From assembly GCA_013339765.2 (NCBI GenBank), contig CM023449.1:15909811-15973810 (forward strand): a stretch of 64,000 nt of DNA, in the 5' to 3' direction. A model generated the notes under the pieces. The model was not told the DNA's origin. It did not search any database and worked only from the letters and a program-made list of their open reading frames with translations. The translations under genes and the position numbers were made by a program. The DNA is from Haemaphysalis longicornis (lineage: Eukaryota; Arthropoda; Arachnida; Ixodida; Ixodidae). Positions 33,296 through 45,920 of the stretch are shown one piece after another; the first letter of the stretch is position 1, and each line of letters begins with the position of its first letter.

Positions 33296-36200
33296 TTCAT
33301 AGAGATTTTACTACTGGTTGCGTTTCGTGCATTATGGGAAGCGTTTTCTGGGGGAGGCGAGGACAAAGTGCTTTATGCTCACATTATTTTTTTGAAGCCA
33401 GCGGATTCCAGTAGGGTGGGCATATCGTTCCACATATCCTTGAACCTATGTATGGAGAAAAAATCGCGGGCCATCTCCGCTAACGTGAAACCTGGGGAGG
33501 GGCGAAGCATGCAGTGTACAAGTGTATTCGTGGCGCCTTGGCGTTTTTGCCGACGTTGTGGGCAACGTTGTGGGGCAGTTGTACAGCTTTGCTGTAAAAG
33601 CCTCTGAAGCACGTAGCTCTGTAGCACGAGGGGTAAACGAGTGTCCCGGTGTTTTTTTTTTTTTTTTAGTACGCGTTACGAAGCACGCCAGCACGAGGCG
33701 TAAAAGAGCATCCCGGTGTTTTAGTACCGTGATGTACATGAGACGATGATTATGACTACGACAAAAGGAGAGGCCAAAAGCGCCAGCCCCTAGGGGGCTT
33801 GGCCCGTAAAACTAATGTTCCGAGTGTGCAGTTCCCTTACACATCTGCGTATGTCCTTAACGTGGTAGTGCGAAAGCATTTTATGCCTCACAAGTACAAA
33901 CAATGGGCGTTGCTCACACGGGTTGCTGTAAAAACCAAACCCCCGCACTATCGTCTGACCTAAGCATTGAGGGGACACTGCAACACTATTTGAACGTTTT
34001 TCTAAATCTTAAATTTCATAAGATCGTAGTCGCCAAATACATGTAGAACTTAGAGTACGGCGTCACAACGTACCTTAGCCGAAATTCACTGCTCTATGCC
34101 CATCAGATAATTTAGAAACTTGCCCAAAAGGCTTTTCTCTCTTTCCGGCACTTGGCGTTCCTCGGCCGCTCGAATTACGTCATCACAGCGATGTGCCGGC
34201 TGTTGGCCAGCTTTCCTTCAGTTGCAGCAATGAACGCATTCGATGGCCGTTCAAAAAAGCACTGCAAAAGCAAAGCAGGAACGGAAAGCGGATTTGCTGT
34301 GACGAGCAAATCAAGCAGTGCCACTCCGTGCTGGCGATAACTGCAGCTTTCGCAGTGCTTCCAGATGCGAAGGAAAGATGGAAGGCGTTTCTCAGCAGTG
34401 TTGCCCAAATTATTATCTATGAACCTGTAAACGGACACTATCTCAAAGGAGTGGCGCCGTTTATGTTTCTGGAAAATGCCGTCGGTCGGTTTGAAAATCT
34501 TTCGCGAAATGGAAGAGTACGGTTCAACAGAACTCGCGGAAGAGTGTTTTAAGGGGAGCCAGTTTTGGTTAGGCCGGTATAACGCCACTGAGCACAAATG
34601 CTTGTTACTCTGAATGGTTGGCTGGAATGCTTTGCTAAGGTGGCTCTCCTTAGGGAGAGTCACCTTAGACTTGGCGTAACTTGTACCTCAAAACCGATTT
34701 GCTGACTGGAAGTGGAGAATAGGGAAAAAAAGTCAGAAAATTGCTCCCTATTAGTACGTGCAAAGGCCAGCTCTAAAGCTCGTATAGAGGCTTGTGCGTA
34801 CGGTTATCACTCCCGCCCCCCACTTTGCTTATTCTTAGCCGAAGACTTCGATCGCTCGTGCTCAAATGCACGTGCTGCGTGAGTGGCATCACTCTTCTGT
34901 TCACTTTTATGTAGCAACGCGAAAAAGGAGCGAATTAATAAGAGTTTTGAACGTATTTTCGCTTGCTGCACGTTAGCATAGTTTTGGGGTAAGAGGAGGA
35001 GGGAGGGGAAGCAAAGACGCCGTTGTTGAGCGATATTTGTGTCTTGATATTGTTTTGGGGGCATCTTTGGGTGTGATCGTTGCTGTGTTCGTGTGCTACC
35101 TGGCGCGTGAATGTGTCACTGTGATGAGCTCCAGGAAGGAAACAGGCGCAGAAAAGAAAGCAGCGAAAGGAGACGAGGCCAACCACTCGCTAATGGGTAT
35201 GCGTCTCCAGAAAAGGAGGGAGGGGAGGAGGAACGCAACCAGGTTCTTGGGCGGACGAACGTTCTGGGTGCGCCTGCATACAGCTGTGAATACACCCATC
35301 GACGGCACCCGTGCGACAGCACCGGGACATCGCCAGGTACCTCCCGGTCACCAGCCGGATCCGCTACTGCACCGGGCAACAGCGCCGGAATGCCTCTCCT
35401 GCCGTTCTTGTTGAGCCTGGCAGCTTCGCCTTCCGTTCCCGTCAGCGTGGAGCCATCGAGCCATTCACGACCGAGTCACAACGGACTCCATAAATGAGAA
35501 TGTTTAGTTTTTTTTCACGCTTGTGCTACGTCTCACGAATCGCCATGAAACTGCGACAGGGAAGGACTAATTCACGCTTTCCTCTCCCTTTGTGTTTCAA
35601 TCTGCATCTACGCTTCACCTTCGTGTTGTGGCCCCTGTCGTCATTGGCCCCGTGTGCACGTCTCGTGGTTCACACCACCGAACCCTGAGATCATCACAGT
35701 CACGCATGCAATTGTCGCTCCCCCAGCTCCCCCATCTCCGCGTGAACGTTTTGGGCTCTTCGCGAGCGACACACTTTAACAAGAAAGGTAATCCTCCATG
35801 CAACAAAAAATGACAGCAAGACGCTGAAAAGCTGGGGTGGGTGGGTAAAAGAACCTCCCAAACTGCAGCAGCAGACCACTAAACATCTTCCACTGAACTG
35901 GCATAGGCGCGCCAGAAGCGGACGTTAATTAAAATAATTAATACCAGCTGGCTGCTCCGGCACGACGACCAAGTTTTTGAGGCTCTTCGTATCACGCAAA
36001 CAAGAAAATCAAACTCAGCTTTCAGAGGCATGCTAGACGACACTGAGAGGCACGCCCAATCCTGGACAGAATGAGGGCAAGAAAAGTAGCGAGAATTAAC
36101 CATATTATGTCAGCCAAATGTGACTCCAGGAATACAAAAAAGGCTTGCTGAGATTTTTATTTTCAGTCTAGTAAAGCCGTACACGACAACTACAAAACAA

Positions 36201-36538
36201 ACCAAATGACTGTCGTCTATATTTTTGTACTAGTATAAGCTATCTACTGCAAAGACAAGACAACCAGGCTTGATTGTATTAATGCAATGGCCTGGTTTTA
36301 AACATTGTGCCTGTTTCCTTCAAATAAATATTAACATTTTTTTTCTTTAACAGGGTTTGAATAAGTACAGAAGAAGTATCACGCCTAGCAGCCAAAAAAG
36401 TCGAAGATCCTATGAAATATGCGATCAAAAAGGCTGCCTCTGTGCCAATCCGATATCGTTATTCAAGTATATCGCTTTCAGGAACGCAAAGTGGTTCACT
36501 CCGGATAGAAAAGAAAATAGAGGTAACACAATAGATCG
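33296..36538. other. no recognised gene
   Basis: Contains the longest motif-free ORF outside repeats (34175-34663, minus, 162 codons) and a plus-strand ORF at 35037-35411 with one hydrophobic segment (IVLGASLGVIVAVFVCYLA). Neither has homology or splice support that I can defend. T-run at about 33650-33668. Confidence 0.4.
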
Positions 36539-36539
36539 T

Positions 36540-37200
36540 TAAGTAGCGCCTGAAACAGGACGAAAGCAGACGAGACACATAGGACAACGGTAACTCGCAA
36601 CTGTTTTTATTACGTATAGACGCAAAAATATATACTCAGAATGACCACATGCCCAGATTAACCCCTCGATAGTGTGGTTTGGTAAACACAAGATTACAAT
36701 GGTCACACGATTATGGTTCGATAAACGCAAGATTATAATGTTTACATACATCAAAGAACCCACAAAACACCCCAAGTAAATGCACAATTGATAAGAAAAG
36801 AAATTCCTTTTCATGGAATGCCACCGACGCGTGGATGACACGTTTCATCGTTCTTTCTGTCAATTTGCGATTGTGCCGCCACAACACGCTGGTGTTCTCA
36901 AAAAGTGGACAACATTGGACTTGGTTCTTATCTGTTCGGGTCGCGCAATGCCGAGGGATGTGTTCATGAGGGTTCTTTTGGAGTGACCTCCGGTGCTCCA
37001 TAAGTTGAACATTAATACACCTGCCTGACTGGCCAATATAAACGTTATCAAATGATAATGGCAATGAGTAAACAATTTCCGTGTTGCACGTTGCAAATGG
37101 TGAAGCATTCTTAACATTGCAGGAGCCGTCAGACTTCTGTCCTGACAACTTCTCTAATACCAATTTACAAAGCTTGCCTAGCTTACTCGGAGCAGAAAAA
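36540..37200 (-). mobile_element. Penelope-like element, 3' fragment
   Basis: Holds the C-terminal GIY-YIG endonuclease region of a Penelope-like retroelement (see 36711-37163) and little else; the reverse transcriptase is absent. The 5' side ends next to family C copy 2. The 3' end is not sharply defined. Confidence 0.7.
36711..37163 (-). pseudogene. Penelope-like GIY-YIG endonuclease domain
   Basis: A 150-codon frame. It shows the GIY-type strand EIVYSLPLSFDN, the YIG motif NVYIGQSGRCINVQ (about 37005-37050), LMEHRRSLQ, a HIPRHCATR segment and FENTSVLWRHNRKLTERTMK, then FHEKEFLFLS, which is close to where such proteins end. In Penelope-like elements this domain nicks target DNA so the reverse transcriptase can prime there. 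Arg of YIGQSGRC is present. The usual catalytic Glu cannot be placed with certainty. A few residues after FLFLS read as non-family sequence before the stop. No N-terminal RT, so inactive. Confidence 0.82.
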
Positions 37201-37210
37201 TTACACCATC

Positions 37211-38246
37211 TTCCCGTGGGGAACCCTAATGAGGATGCGAAGCATCATGGGGGTTCCATGTGGTTGCATTGTGTTGCCGTTATGTTGAGTGATCTGGTGT
37301 TTAGTAGCGCCAGAGGGAATTCCGCGTCCGGGTTCATACCGGTGGCAAAGGCACGCTAGTACTGTTGTGTTACGGTGAGTAGGCGGTGGTTCTCGAAGCA
37401 CCGAAACTCGCCCACCATGTTCTTGTCGATGTTGTCATCTCTGTGGTAGAATCGGTAGTCTCCGTCAGCTTTGGTGAGGTAAAGGTTATTGACGTTGGTG
37501 CACCGGCGAAGAGCAACGTACACGCCCTCGTCTTCGCAGCTGCTTCTTCTTCTTCATCATCTTCATCTTCATCTTCTTCTTCATCTTCATCTTCTTCATC
37601 TCCTTCTTTATCTTCTTATTCATCTTCATCTTCATCTTCTTCATCTCCTTCTTCTTCTTCTTCTTCATCTTCATCTTCATCTTCAGCGGCTCCCCTACGG
37701 GAAGATGACGACGGTGGTTGAACGCGAAGCTATCTCGTGATGGATTCTTTGGTTGGCCAAACCCTAGGGGCATCCTGCCCCAATCATCATCAGAGGCGCT
37801 GCGGACGGGGCGAGAGCAACGTACACGCTCTCCTCTTCGCAGCTTTGCCTTCTTCTCCTTCTTCTTCTTCAGTGGTTCCCCTACGAGAAGATGACGACGG
37901 TGGTTGAACGCGAAGCTATCTCGTGATAGATTCTTTGGTTGGCCAATCCCTAGGGGCATCCTGCCACAATCATCATCACAGACGCTGTGGGCGGGGCGAG
38001 AGCAACGTACACGCCCTCCTCTTCGCAGCTTTGTCTTCTTCTTCTCCTTCTTCTTCTTCTTCTTCTTCTTCTTCAGCGGTTTTCCTACGGGAAGATGACG
38101 ACGGTGGTTGAACGCAAAGCTGTCTCGTGATGGATTTTTTGGTTGGCCAATCCCTAGGGGCATTCTGCCACAATCATCATCAGAGTCGCTGCGGACGGGG
38201 CACGGACGCGGGACATCCCCCGAGCAAGAGATGCTTCGCATCTAAA
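37211..38246. mobile_element. Palindrome-bounded repeat family C, copy 2
   Basis: Bounded by palindromes GATGCGAAGCATC (37234-37246) and GATGCTTCGCATC (38230-38242), with border sequence matching copy 1 at 13.6 kb. The interior holds a three-unit tandem repeat (37511-38200). A minus-strand frame stays open through the array because all unit lengths are multiples of three. Mechanism of mobility unknown; hairpins at both ends are not typical of Helitrons, which have one. Confidence 0.65.
37511..38200. repeat. three-unit tandem repeat with expanding triplet arrays
   Basis: Units begin at GAGCAACGTACACGC (37511, 37814, 38000), spaced 303 and 186 bp. Each has an internal TTC/TCATCT array (long in unit 1, about 37545-37685) and a conserved block GGGAAGATGACGACGGTGGT plus GTTGGCCAA. 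On the minus strand the units encode FAFNHRRHL, then poly-Lys; this ORF (37486-38241) is probably a by-product of the triplet repeats. Confidence 0.85.
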
Positions 38247-38379
38247 AAAGTACTGTAATGCCATAACGTCCGGAAACATTCTTCAAGTCATGTGATGGAC
38301 CTCCGAAACACGCACGGTTAATACTAAGCGGAAATTGTTTGAAAATAAACTACTAAACTGAAAAAAAATATATTTCCTA

Positions 38380-38905
38380 ACCTTCTTGATAAATACGATT
38401 CTAATAACCCATGGTTTACTAAATGCCCAAAGCGCCTTCAGTATAGAAAAAAACGCCTTTACAGACCAGCCAAATAAAAAAATGAACATTAGCCTGGGGC
38501 GTTACCTTTTCTGTGCAACCCAAAAGCATAATTTGTTTCCACGGAACGACTATTCGTACTAAAAACTAATCCCAACAAGTTTTGGCGCTTACTGTCCCCT
38601 AAGTCCAAGAGCAATCAACTTGAACTCACAAACACGAACGAACAACCTATAGACAAAGACGAATGAGCTACATTTCTGAACGACCACTTTACCTCTATAT
38701 TCGATCCCGTTAATAGCGCATCCATCACAACTGAACATTTCACTCTATCTCACGCACAGTGCGAAATTCAATTTAGCCCCAACGTTATAGCCACACTAAT
38801 TTGTAAACCCAAGTTAACCTCCTCTGCCAGCTGCGAAAAGATTAACAGTAAGCTACTTAAAGAATACTGTCCTTGTTTCAAATTAAATTCTAACCCAGAA
38901 ACCTG
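38380..38905 (+). pseudogene. LINE ORF2 fragment, endonuclease-RT linker
   Basis: With several stops, one frame shows NPWFTK (about 38406), KRLYR, NPNKFWRLLSPKSK (about 38568-38610), FLNDHFTSIFDPV, and CEKINSKLLKE (about 38831-38865). This order matches the region between endonuclease and reverse transcriptase in CR1/Jockey-like non-LTR elements. Old and heavily mutated. Confidence 0.6.
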
Positions 38906-38946
38906 TTCATCAAGGACAATTTCGATTTCTCCTTGCTATGCATGAG

Positions 38947-41900
38947 GGAGAATTAATCTTGTGTACTTCTTGTTTCGCGGTGATAATGAAAATAATATAA
39001 TAGAAAGCTCGCGGAAGAGAAGCTATTGCGATGTTTTGTGGAACCTTTAGTTGGGAAACCTTTATTTTGGGCTTTAAGGGACAAGAAGAAGCAATGCCTT
39101 TTTGGAAGTACTTTGAATGGTGACCCTGAAGAGTGTGAAAATCGTTGCCGACAGCTTTTTCAGAAAGCGTAATATTCCTCGGTTAATTACAACACAGGGC
39201 ACAGCTTTCCAGTGAAAGTGTTCGCAGCGCAGTCAGAACTTAGGCTAACGTTCAGATAACGTACGGCTGTAAGTACGGCCGTGAAGAGTGCACCAGTGTG
39301 GTTGCTTAATCCCAGACTTTCCTGCGGCAGTTACTTTTGTCGCTTTCATTCGTGGCCGCCTAAATAAAAATAATTGTGGCAATAAAAAAGCAACAGGAAC
39401 TCCACAGGGCCACCAAGGCCGAAGGTACCGCATGCGTGATGTAGCACTGGGAATTTCGTGGAGAAAACAGCCAAGGCAGGAAAGCCCACGTCCAATAGTG
39501 GGAAAAGCTTCCAGGGCGTCTCTCCAGCTAGTTGCGAGACGAGGAACGGAGGCGGCATGGCTGAACATGTTCTGACGTCACGCATCGACCCGTTGCCAAT
39601 CTTGCAGCGTTGGTCATAAGAGCGTGACCTGGCATATCTCCGCCACCGCTTCCAAGCCAGTAATATCGAGGGAACACGCAGCGAGCCCGTCTGTGCAGGG
39701 AGCGGCCGGGAACGACCAACGCGCAGCGGTCGAGTATAGATGCCACACATTCTGGCCGGTGCCTGTTTCCCTGCAGAGAATGAGTGACACGGGCCGTGAA
39801 CGAAAAGCACACAACGCACACAGCACTTGTGGCGGAACGTTCCTCTTCGTCCTTCGTGTGTCTGCGCTGTAAAAATTTGTCATTTCACACAGCCCACCTG
39901 CGAAGAGATTTTCTTCTCCATCGCGTCAACCTATTCCTCTCCTTTTGGAGTGCCAGCGCCAGAAGGACTCTCGGAAAATGTTTCGAGCGCAGAATGATAA
40001 AGGTCAGATTTGTGGTAAACTTTGCGCCTCCGTGGTGTTTCCTTTCAATGAAACAGCCACTACCGGTGGCAGCGACCAACGGGAAGCGTGGGAACTGCAC
40101 ATCAGCGGTGACGTTTGAAGTTTGAAGAAAAGGCAGCACTCTAGGCTCTTTTTCTTTTTGCTAGGTTTCGGACAGCCGTGGACAGGAGGTCGACGCATAG
40201 ATCAATTGCTAATGCTTTTAACCATGCGCTTGATTTCAAGCACCAATTTGTGTCGTTGGCCACCCGAGAACCAACCCCCCCCCCCCCTTCCCCCCCACTG
40301 TCTCAAAGGCCGGAAGATAAAACAGGCACTTATATTACGAGCCCTCATAAATACTGCTGAAATAAACTTAGCGTAGCACTTCGCCCGAGCTGCCTGAACT
40401 GGTAGGCGCATACTTTTCCTGTGTGGCTTACTACCGTGATTTTTCCTCGGGCAGCTTTGCATGAATCTACGCCTTGAGCGACCATTCGTCGCTTTTCAAA
40501 GACTTTTTCACAGCCGAGAGCATTTTTCTCATTCCAGGTTTCATTGTCCATAATAACCAAGGGTTGTTTCCGGCAAAGGTTGCCTGAAACAAACGCTGGA
40601 ATATAAATTTTATTCTGCCCAATGCACGAAGCGGGAAGATAAGGCAGATTTATTGCGCCGTTTATTTGGCGGTGGATGTAGCCGCGCTCAGATTTCTTTG
40701 TTTCTGTTTGCGCTTGAGAAAGTCCGGAGGACAATAGGCAAACATGAGAAAAGTAGCGCAGGATTACTTTCAGCGGAAGTGCATTACGGGAACTTCCTAT
40801 GCACTTACCATGCGAATAGCAGTTTCCGAGTGGCTAAAGGATGCTTGAAAGGATTCTACACAGAAGAAAACGTTGTGTTCGAAGAGAATAAAAAAATATG
40901 CACGAAGATTTCGTACCTCGGTCCTAAAAGCATTGTTAGAAACTCTGATGTATTTTCTGGGGTCAACGTCAAAGTACATGCTCAACGGTCTCTTCAACCC
41001 CACAGGCGTCGCAGTGGGCGCTCTACGTCATCCCGATGAGGAAGTACCAGGCGAAAAGACGCGTGCTCACCACCGAGCTCCGGTGGTTGGACGATCAACC
41101 GTACACAGTAGAGACAATCTTAGGGCGCGATCCTTACCATCGACTTTATGCGGTAGGGTGATCTCTCGCAATAAATAAAACTTATCTGAAGGCAACAAAT
41201 GCCCTTTTGCATTTCCTGAAGTGCGAAAATTTAGACGAGCGACTATAGTGTGCGAAGAGATAAGCGAGTGTGCGCGTTCTCGCTCCTGTCCCTTAGTTTT
41301 ACTTACCCTGTCTTTCAGCCCCTAAACACCTCTCCCACAGTGCGGAGTAACAGACTGGTGAGAAAACTAGCGCGGAAATCTCGGACGACGTATACGCCTC
41401 GAGATTCGCGATCGCTGCGCCGCCTGCCGCCGCTTCTCCGCGGCGTTAGCGGGATTAGCGCTGCGTGGCTGATAGGTGGTCATGCAGTGTTTTGGTTCTC
41501 TTTCGCTTCTCTTTGCCTTTCCGCGCACTAAACAACTTGTTATGGTGACGTCTGTAAGCTAACTGCATGTTTAGGGCACTTTAAAAAAACAGCTGCGTCT
41601 TGGTAGAGCGCTCTAACGCCAAAAAGAGCTACCCGGGGAGGCGGTTCTGCGCGCGTCTTGGCCACTCTTGCGGGCGTCGGCGACGGCAGCAGCATATCAC
41701 CGCTGTCACCTTCGAACACGTCAGCACAAGTGAATTCTATTTATTGTCGCCTCGTTTAGGCCTGATATTGGCACTGTAAGAGGTTGGTTCGTTTTGCGGC
41801 GCAGACAACAAATGCGGCTTTGCTTCGAATATGTACGACGTAGAAAAATATGTTTCGGGGATGTGATAACCCAACAGCTGACAAAAACTTGTGCCTTTTT

Positions 41901-42384
41901 GGGAATATAAGCCACGCGAAAATGTTAAGTGCACTCAAAGGCTGTGCATTGTCAGATATATGCCCACTCAAGCCTTATAGTAAGAACCAAGGTATATGTT
42001 AATGAAACCACGGGAAAATGAATGGTCTGCAAGTCAGGAATAAATATAATATTCGTACGGGAATGAAAAAAAAAAAAAACACCGCGTGCAGCTTCTGAAA
42101 TGCTAAAGACGTTTGTTTGAGCAAGGTAGTATTCACCAGACCAACTAGATGCGAAATGCACTGATATTTCGCTAGACAAGGGGGGGGGGGAGGAGGAGGA
42201 CGCTCAACCATGCATGTTTACAAATGCGGAGCGAAATCAACGACTGAACGTTTTAGTAATCACACACACAAGCTGCGTGTTCACTTTTCGTTTGTTTTTT
42301 GCCTTCAACGAACGGCTGATCACTCGGCGAACGCATTTTTTGAAGAATGCAGGGTAGGCAGTTCACAAGCGATACGAGGTGTCT
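38947..42384. other. no recognised gene
   Basis: Unassigned ORFs only (up to 157 codons, minus, 39346-39819). Homopolymer-rich spots: C-runs at about 40267-40298, A-run at about 42067-42080 and a G-run at about 42179-42190. Confidence 0.4.
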
Positions 42385-42394
42385 TTGGAAGAGT

Positions 42395-42520
42395 TGATTG
42401 ATTGATTGCAGGGTTTAACGCGCTGACGCAACGGAGACGATGAGGCACGCCGTAGTGGAGGGCTCCGGATTAATTTTGACCACCTTTAACGTGCGCCGAA
42501 ATCTCGTACACACGGGTTCG
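42395..42520 (-). mobile_element. tRNA-derived SINE, 5'-truncated (copy 5)
   Basis: Minus-strand body and tail only (CGAGATTTCGGCGCACG to the ATCAATCAATCA tail), with a small internal deletion relative to the full copies. Flanked by TTGGAAGAGT (42385-42394 and 42521-42530), a 10-bp duplication. Confidence 0.88.
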
Positions 42521-42530
42521 TTGGAAGAGT

Positions 42531-45500
42531 GTCGTATCTGATAAGGGTCTCTGATTTCGGTTTATGCTAGATTCTGCAGTCTCCCTGTGTCATATGACGA
42601 TGTTTCGAAGAAGAGTCTGGTCACGGACGCGGATTACTCTATAAGCCCATCTTCGCGCTTCTCGTGGAGGATAAATGTAACAGATGAATCTTTGCGAGCG
42701 CTCACATCGGGACAAGACGACCCATCATTAAATTTGTCGTCGTGTGCTGACTCTGGGGTGTAATTTTGCATTATCTATCGTACTTCTTTGGTACAGTGTT
42801 TGTGAAATGTATGCCGCATTGGCTTGTTCATGGTACTGATCAATATCTGATATGTGATATTGGCAGGCGTAACTTACGTGCTGTCAGGTATGAGTGCTCC
42901 GCTGGATTTTGTAAGTGCACAAAGTCGATTTAAATCATAGTGTGTATACGGCCGCATACGGAGACACTGCCACTAAATTTCAGGGCAGCGGAATTGCAAT
43001 CAGCTGCACGCAAATGCTGGCTTCGGGGCGCCGGCCTGTGACACACGCCCGGTGCTCATATAGATCTCACTAAGATCGCGTCATAAACGTTTATACTCTC
43101 GCGAACACACCACGCTTGCAAACAGAGTGCCTGCTCCACGTTATTCGGTATTTCGAACGCGGACAAACGGTAAATCGCTGTCTTGAACGAGCCAAAAAGC
43201 AACGGCGACAGGACGGAACGGGCCGGGGACTCCCGCGCCTGCTTTCGAAACGGGCCACTAGGGGGATTTCAGTGGCGCCCCTACAGGCCGCGCTCGAGGC
43301 GTATAGGACAACCGCAAGTGTCGACGAACAAACCAAGAAAGCGACAACATACGGGAACGCACCAGTGTAATTACAGATGGGGAGAGAATGAAAGGTGAAG
43401 GGAGAGAGAGAGCTAAAAACAGCAACTGCGGAAAGAGAACGCAGTTTATATCTGAAAAACAGTAGCAACATTCTTTCTCTTTAACTGCCAAGCTACACTA
43501 TCCCACATTAAAGTAGTGCCACCGAAGGCGAACTGACGCAGTCGTCCCCCCTAATGCCGATGGCCGATGCCTCGTTTATTTCATGCTTACAGACATTTCA
43601 GCATCGCTTCAAGACGATGAGGCTTTGGGGAGAAATCGCAATTTGTACAGTGTGTGGTAAGATCGGTTCCTATCTTCGTGCGCATGGTGTACGCGCGCTG
43701 TCTAAGACGTCCCTCCCCGTAGAAATCACAGGCGCACTCCCAGTTCTTCGGACGTTCCTTTGTGGCGTTGGCGGGCACCGTTGTTCGGGGGCCAACCTCA
43801 GCAAGCGCATCATCGTTGTCTGTGATGGCAAGGACTTCGCTGATTGTATGCTTATATTCATTTAATCTTCCCCAAACTCGTTCATGAACTGTGGACTCGA
43901 CTGGGACGTACGAAGGAGCAGTGTAACGAGAAGCAGCAGCTAACGGGGGTGCGTAGCACCATGGGAAATCTTTACCGATGACGATTAAGACTGGTGTTAC
44001 GGAGGCACTGCTGGAGCGGTCGCGGCCTTATTGTAGACAGATTGAGACACAATGTAAACACATCGCTACACCATCTGGAACACTTCTCCTCATCTGTCCT
44101 GCGGCGCCGTAACAATATCCATCCCCAGTTCTTCTTTGCCCACTACGGGGCGTTGGTCAGTGACGATGACAGCGTCCGTAAGAAGCTTATGGCCGATTTA
44201 CCAATTGCCACTGGTAGCGACGTCAACAAATTCTCCTACCAGACTCTGTAAATGACTTAACAAATCGGTGCACACCGGCGTGTCCGACATTATCGCCATC
44301 TTCATTATAATTGTCATCTCATTCATCTGGTGAAGCAATCTAGGCACCTTAGGTCGGCTAACATCACCAGACTTCATTAAAGATTGGTCTTTCTATCTTA
44401 ATTCACACACGTTTTTCCAACGGCAACAGGAGGGCGGATTAGAGAAATCATTGATTTCAGAAAGCGTTTTTCTCAGTGCAGATTGGTGGCATCACAACGA
44501 ATTTCCCCTGAGAAGCTGTTTGTTTTTTGTTTGCAAGTTCTCATAAAATTTTGAGGGGCGTGAAGAAACAGGTTTTTCTTCATGTTTTCTTCAGAAAAAT
44601 ATAAAAACTTGAAAAAAGACAATTCTGCACCGATAGATAAATAATTTGAGAACTTCCTAATTCGACATAATTCTTCGATATACTTCGACATACTTCTTAG
44701 ATGTCTCACGAAATACGAAAAGTGACCGTAGTTGCTGGCAACTACGCGAATGAAACCAAATTACGGCCGCTGTAAGAAATAAACTAAGTAAATAAAATAC
44801 ACATGGAAACTAATTTGGGTTCGAATGGGATTTGAACCCGGTTTGCTAAGAGCCGCAGCCAGGGGCGGTAACTACAGCACTAATCGAGTACCGTGCCGGG
44901 ATGAGACAAAAATTATTCGGAGGTGTGTCTTATGGCAGGTGTCTGTGAAGGCACCGTGAACACATTGCAGCAGGGAGGAAGTCTTCGGCTATCGGTGGCT
45001 TTCGCCTTCAAATCACTGCAAAGACTTAAGTGACGATGAATTTTCCGGTTTACACTGCAAAGAATATAATTGTTTTATGTTGCATTACAAAAGTCCCAGC
45101 AGAGCTTCTCCTCTCAAAATCTGCGCACGACTTCACGTGAAATCATCCATTTCATAAAGAGTTCCCTTCCCGTCAGGTTGGTCACATTGCAACAAATTTC
45201 CCCAGCGAATCGGGTTTTTGTCAGCGTTACCCTGGTTGAAAAAAAAAAACGAAAAAAAACTGTTCTTTCTAAAGATTTTTTTATTTTTTTAACCGCTCAC
45301 ATCTCTAGGGATGCTTAAGCATTCTTTCATCTTAAGAACAAGCTTGGGTTCCGTAGTTCAAAAGAAGACACTGTTGCCGTGGCACCCGAACAGAGCTTGC
45401 TTAAAAAATAAAGAAAAATAGGCCTCTGAGAATTCCAAGAGCACCCCAATGAAGAGAAGACACATTGCGCCAGTTATAAATATTCGGGCCACGCGGGTTG

Positions 45501-45918
45501 CAAGCAGGCCAGAAAGCGAGACAACTCCGCGACAATTAGAAGGCTTGGCCTCGAGGTTAAGGAGCTCGCAGTACGGCGCTGTCCGCAGCGAGGCACGTCG
45601 CCCAAACTCCCTGTCCGTTCTCCCTCTCCCTCCCCTACACTCCATCTGACATCGGCTGCTGTCCAGTGTACGAGAGTGTTGAGCTGAAATGGGAGTGATA
45701 AGCAGATAAAGTACATTAGCGACACATTAGCGGTGCGACTCTGTCAACGAACTTGCGCTCCGACAATTCGGGAAAGCCTGTCAATGTGTTCATGTTTCAA
45801 CTCACGTTAATGCTTCAACCTTCAGCGCCTCTTACACTGACGACGATATCGATGCCACAGACTTGGTTAAGCACCTTTCCTTCGTCCATTCTTACAGCCC
45901 TTCTTACGGCCAGAATTA
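42531..45918. other. no recognised gene
   Basis: A 147-codon stop-free minus frame (about 43587-44027) and a plus ORF at 43994-44251 lack homology or decisive splice sites. A degraded tRNA-like piece with GGGTTCAAATCCC (minus) lies near 44833. Confidence 0.4.
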
Positions 45919-45920
45919 TA

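Noticed and set aside
34175..34663. 162-codon minus ORF, and 119-codon plus ORF in the same place
   Set aside because: No family motif or splice context. In 64 kb read in six frames, ORFs of this length are expected by chance.
35037..35497. Plus ORFs with a hydrophobic segment followed by a charged region
   Set aside because: Suggestive of a small membrane protein, but no consistent splice model or start context, and overlapping frames are equally open.
37486..38241. 251-codon Lys-rich ORF as a protein gene
   Set aside because: Explained by a tandem repeat whose arrays are triplets, so the frame is kept by default; listed as a repeat and as a question under findings.
39346..39819. 157-codon minus ORF
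   Set aside because: Overlaps other open frames on both strands, no motif, no splice signals.
43587..44027. 147-codon stop-free minus frame ending near AATAAA, with paired Cys residues
   Set aside because: The Cys spacing fits no known finger, the stop overlaps a possible donor, and a competing plus ORF exists; chance length.
44815..44900. tRNA-like sequence on the minus strand with GGGTTCAAATCCC
   Set aside because: Only three of five T-stem pairs form and no anticodon arm is clear.
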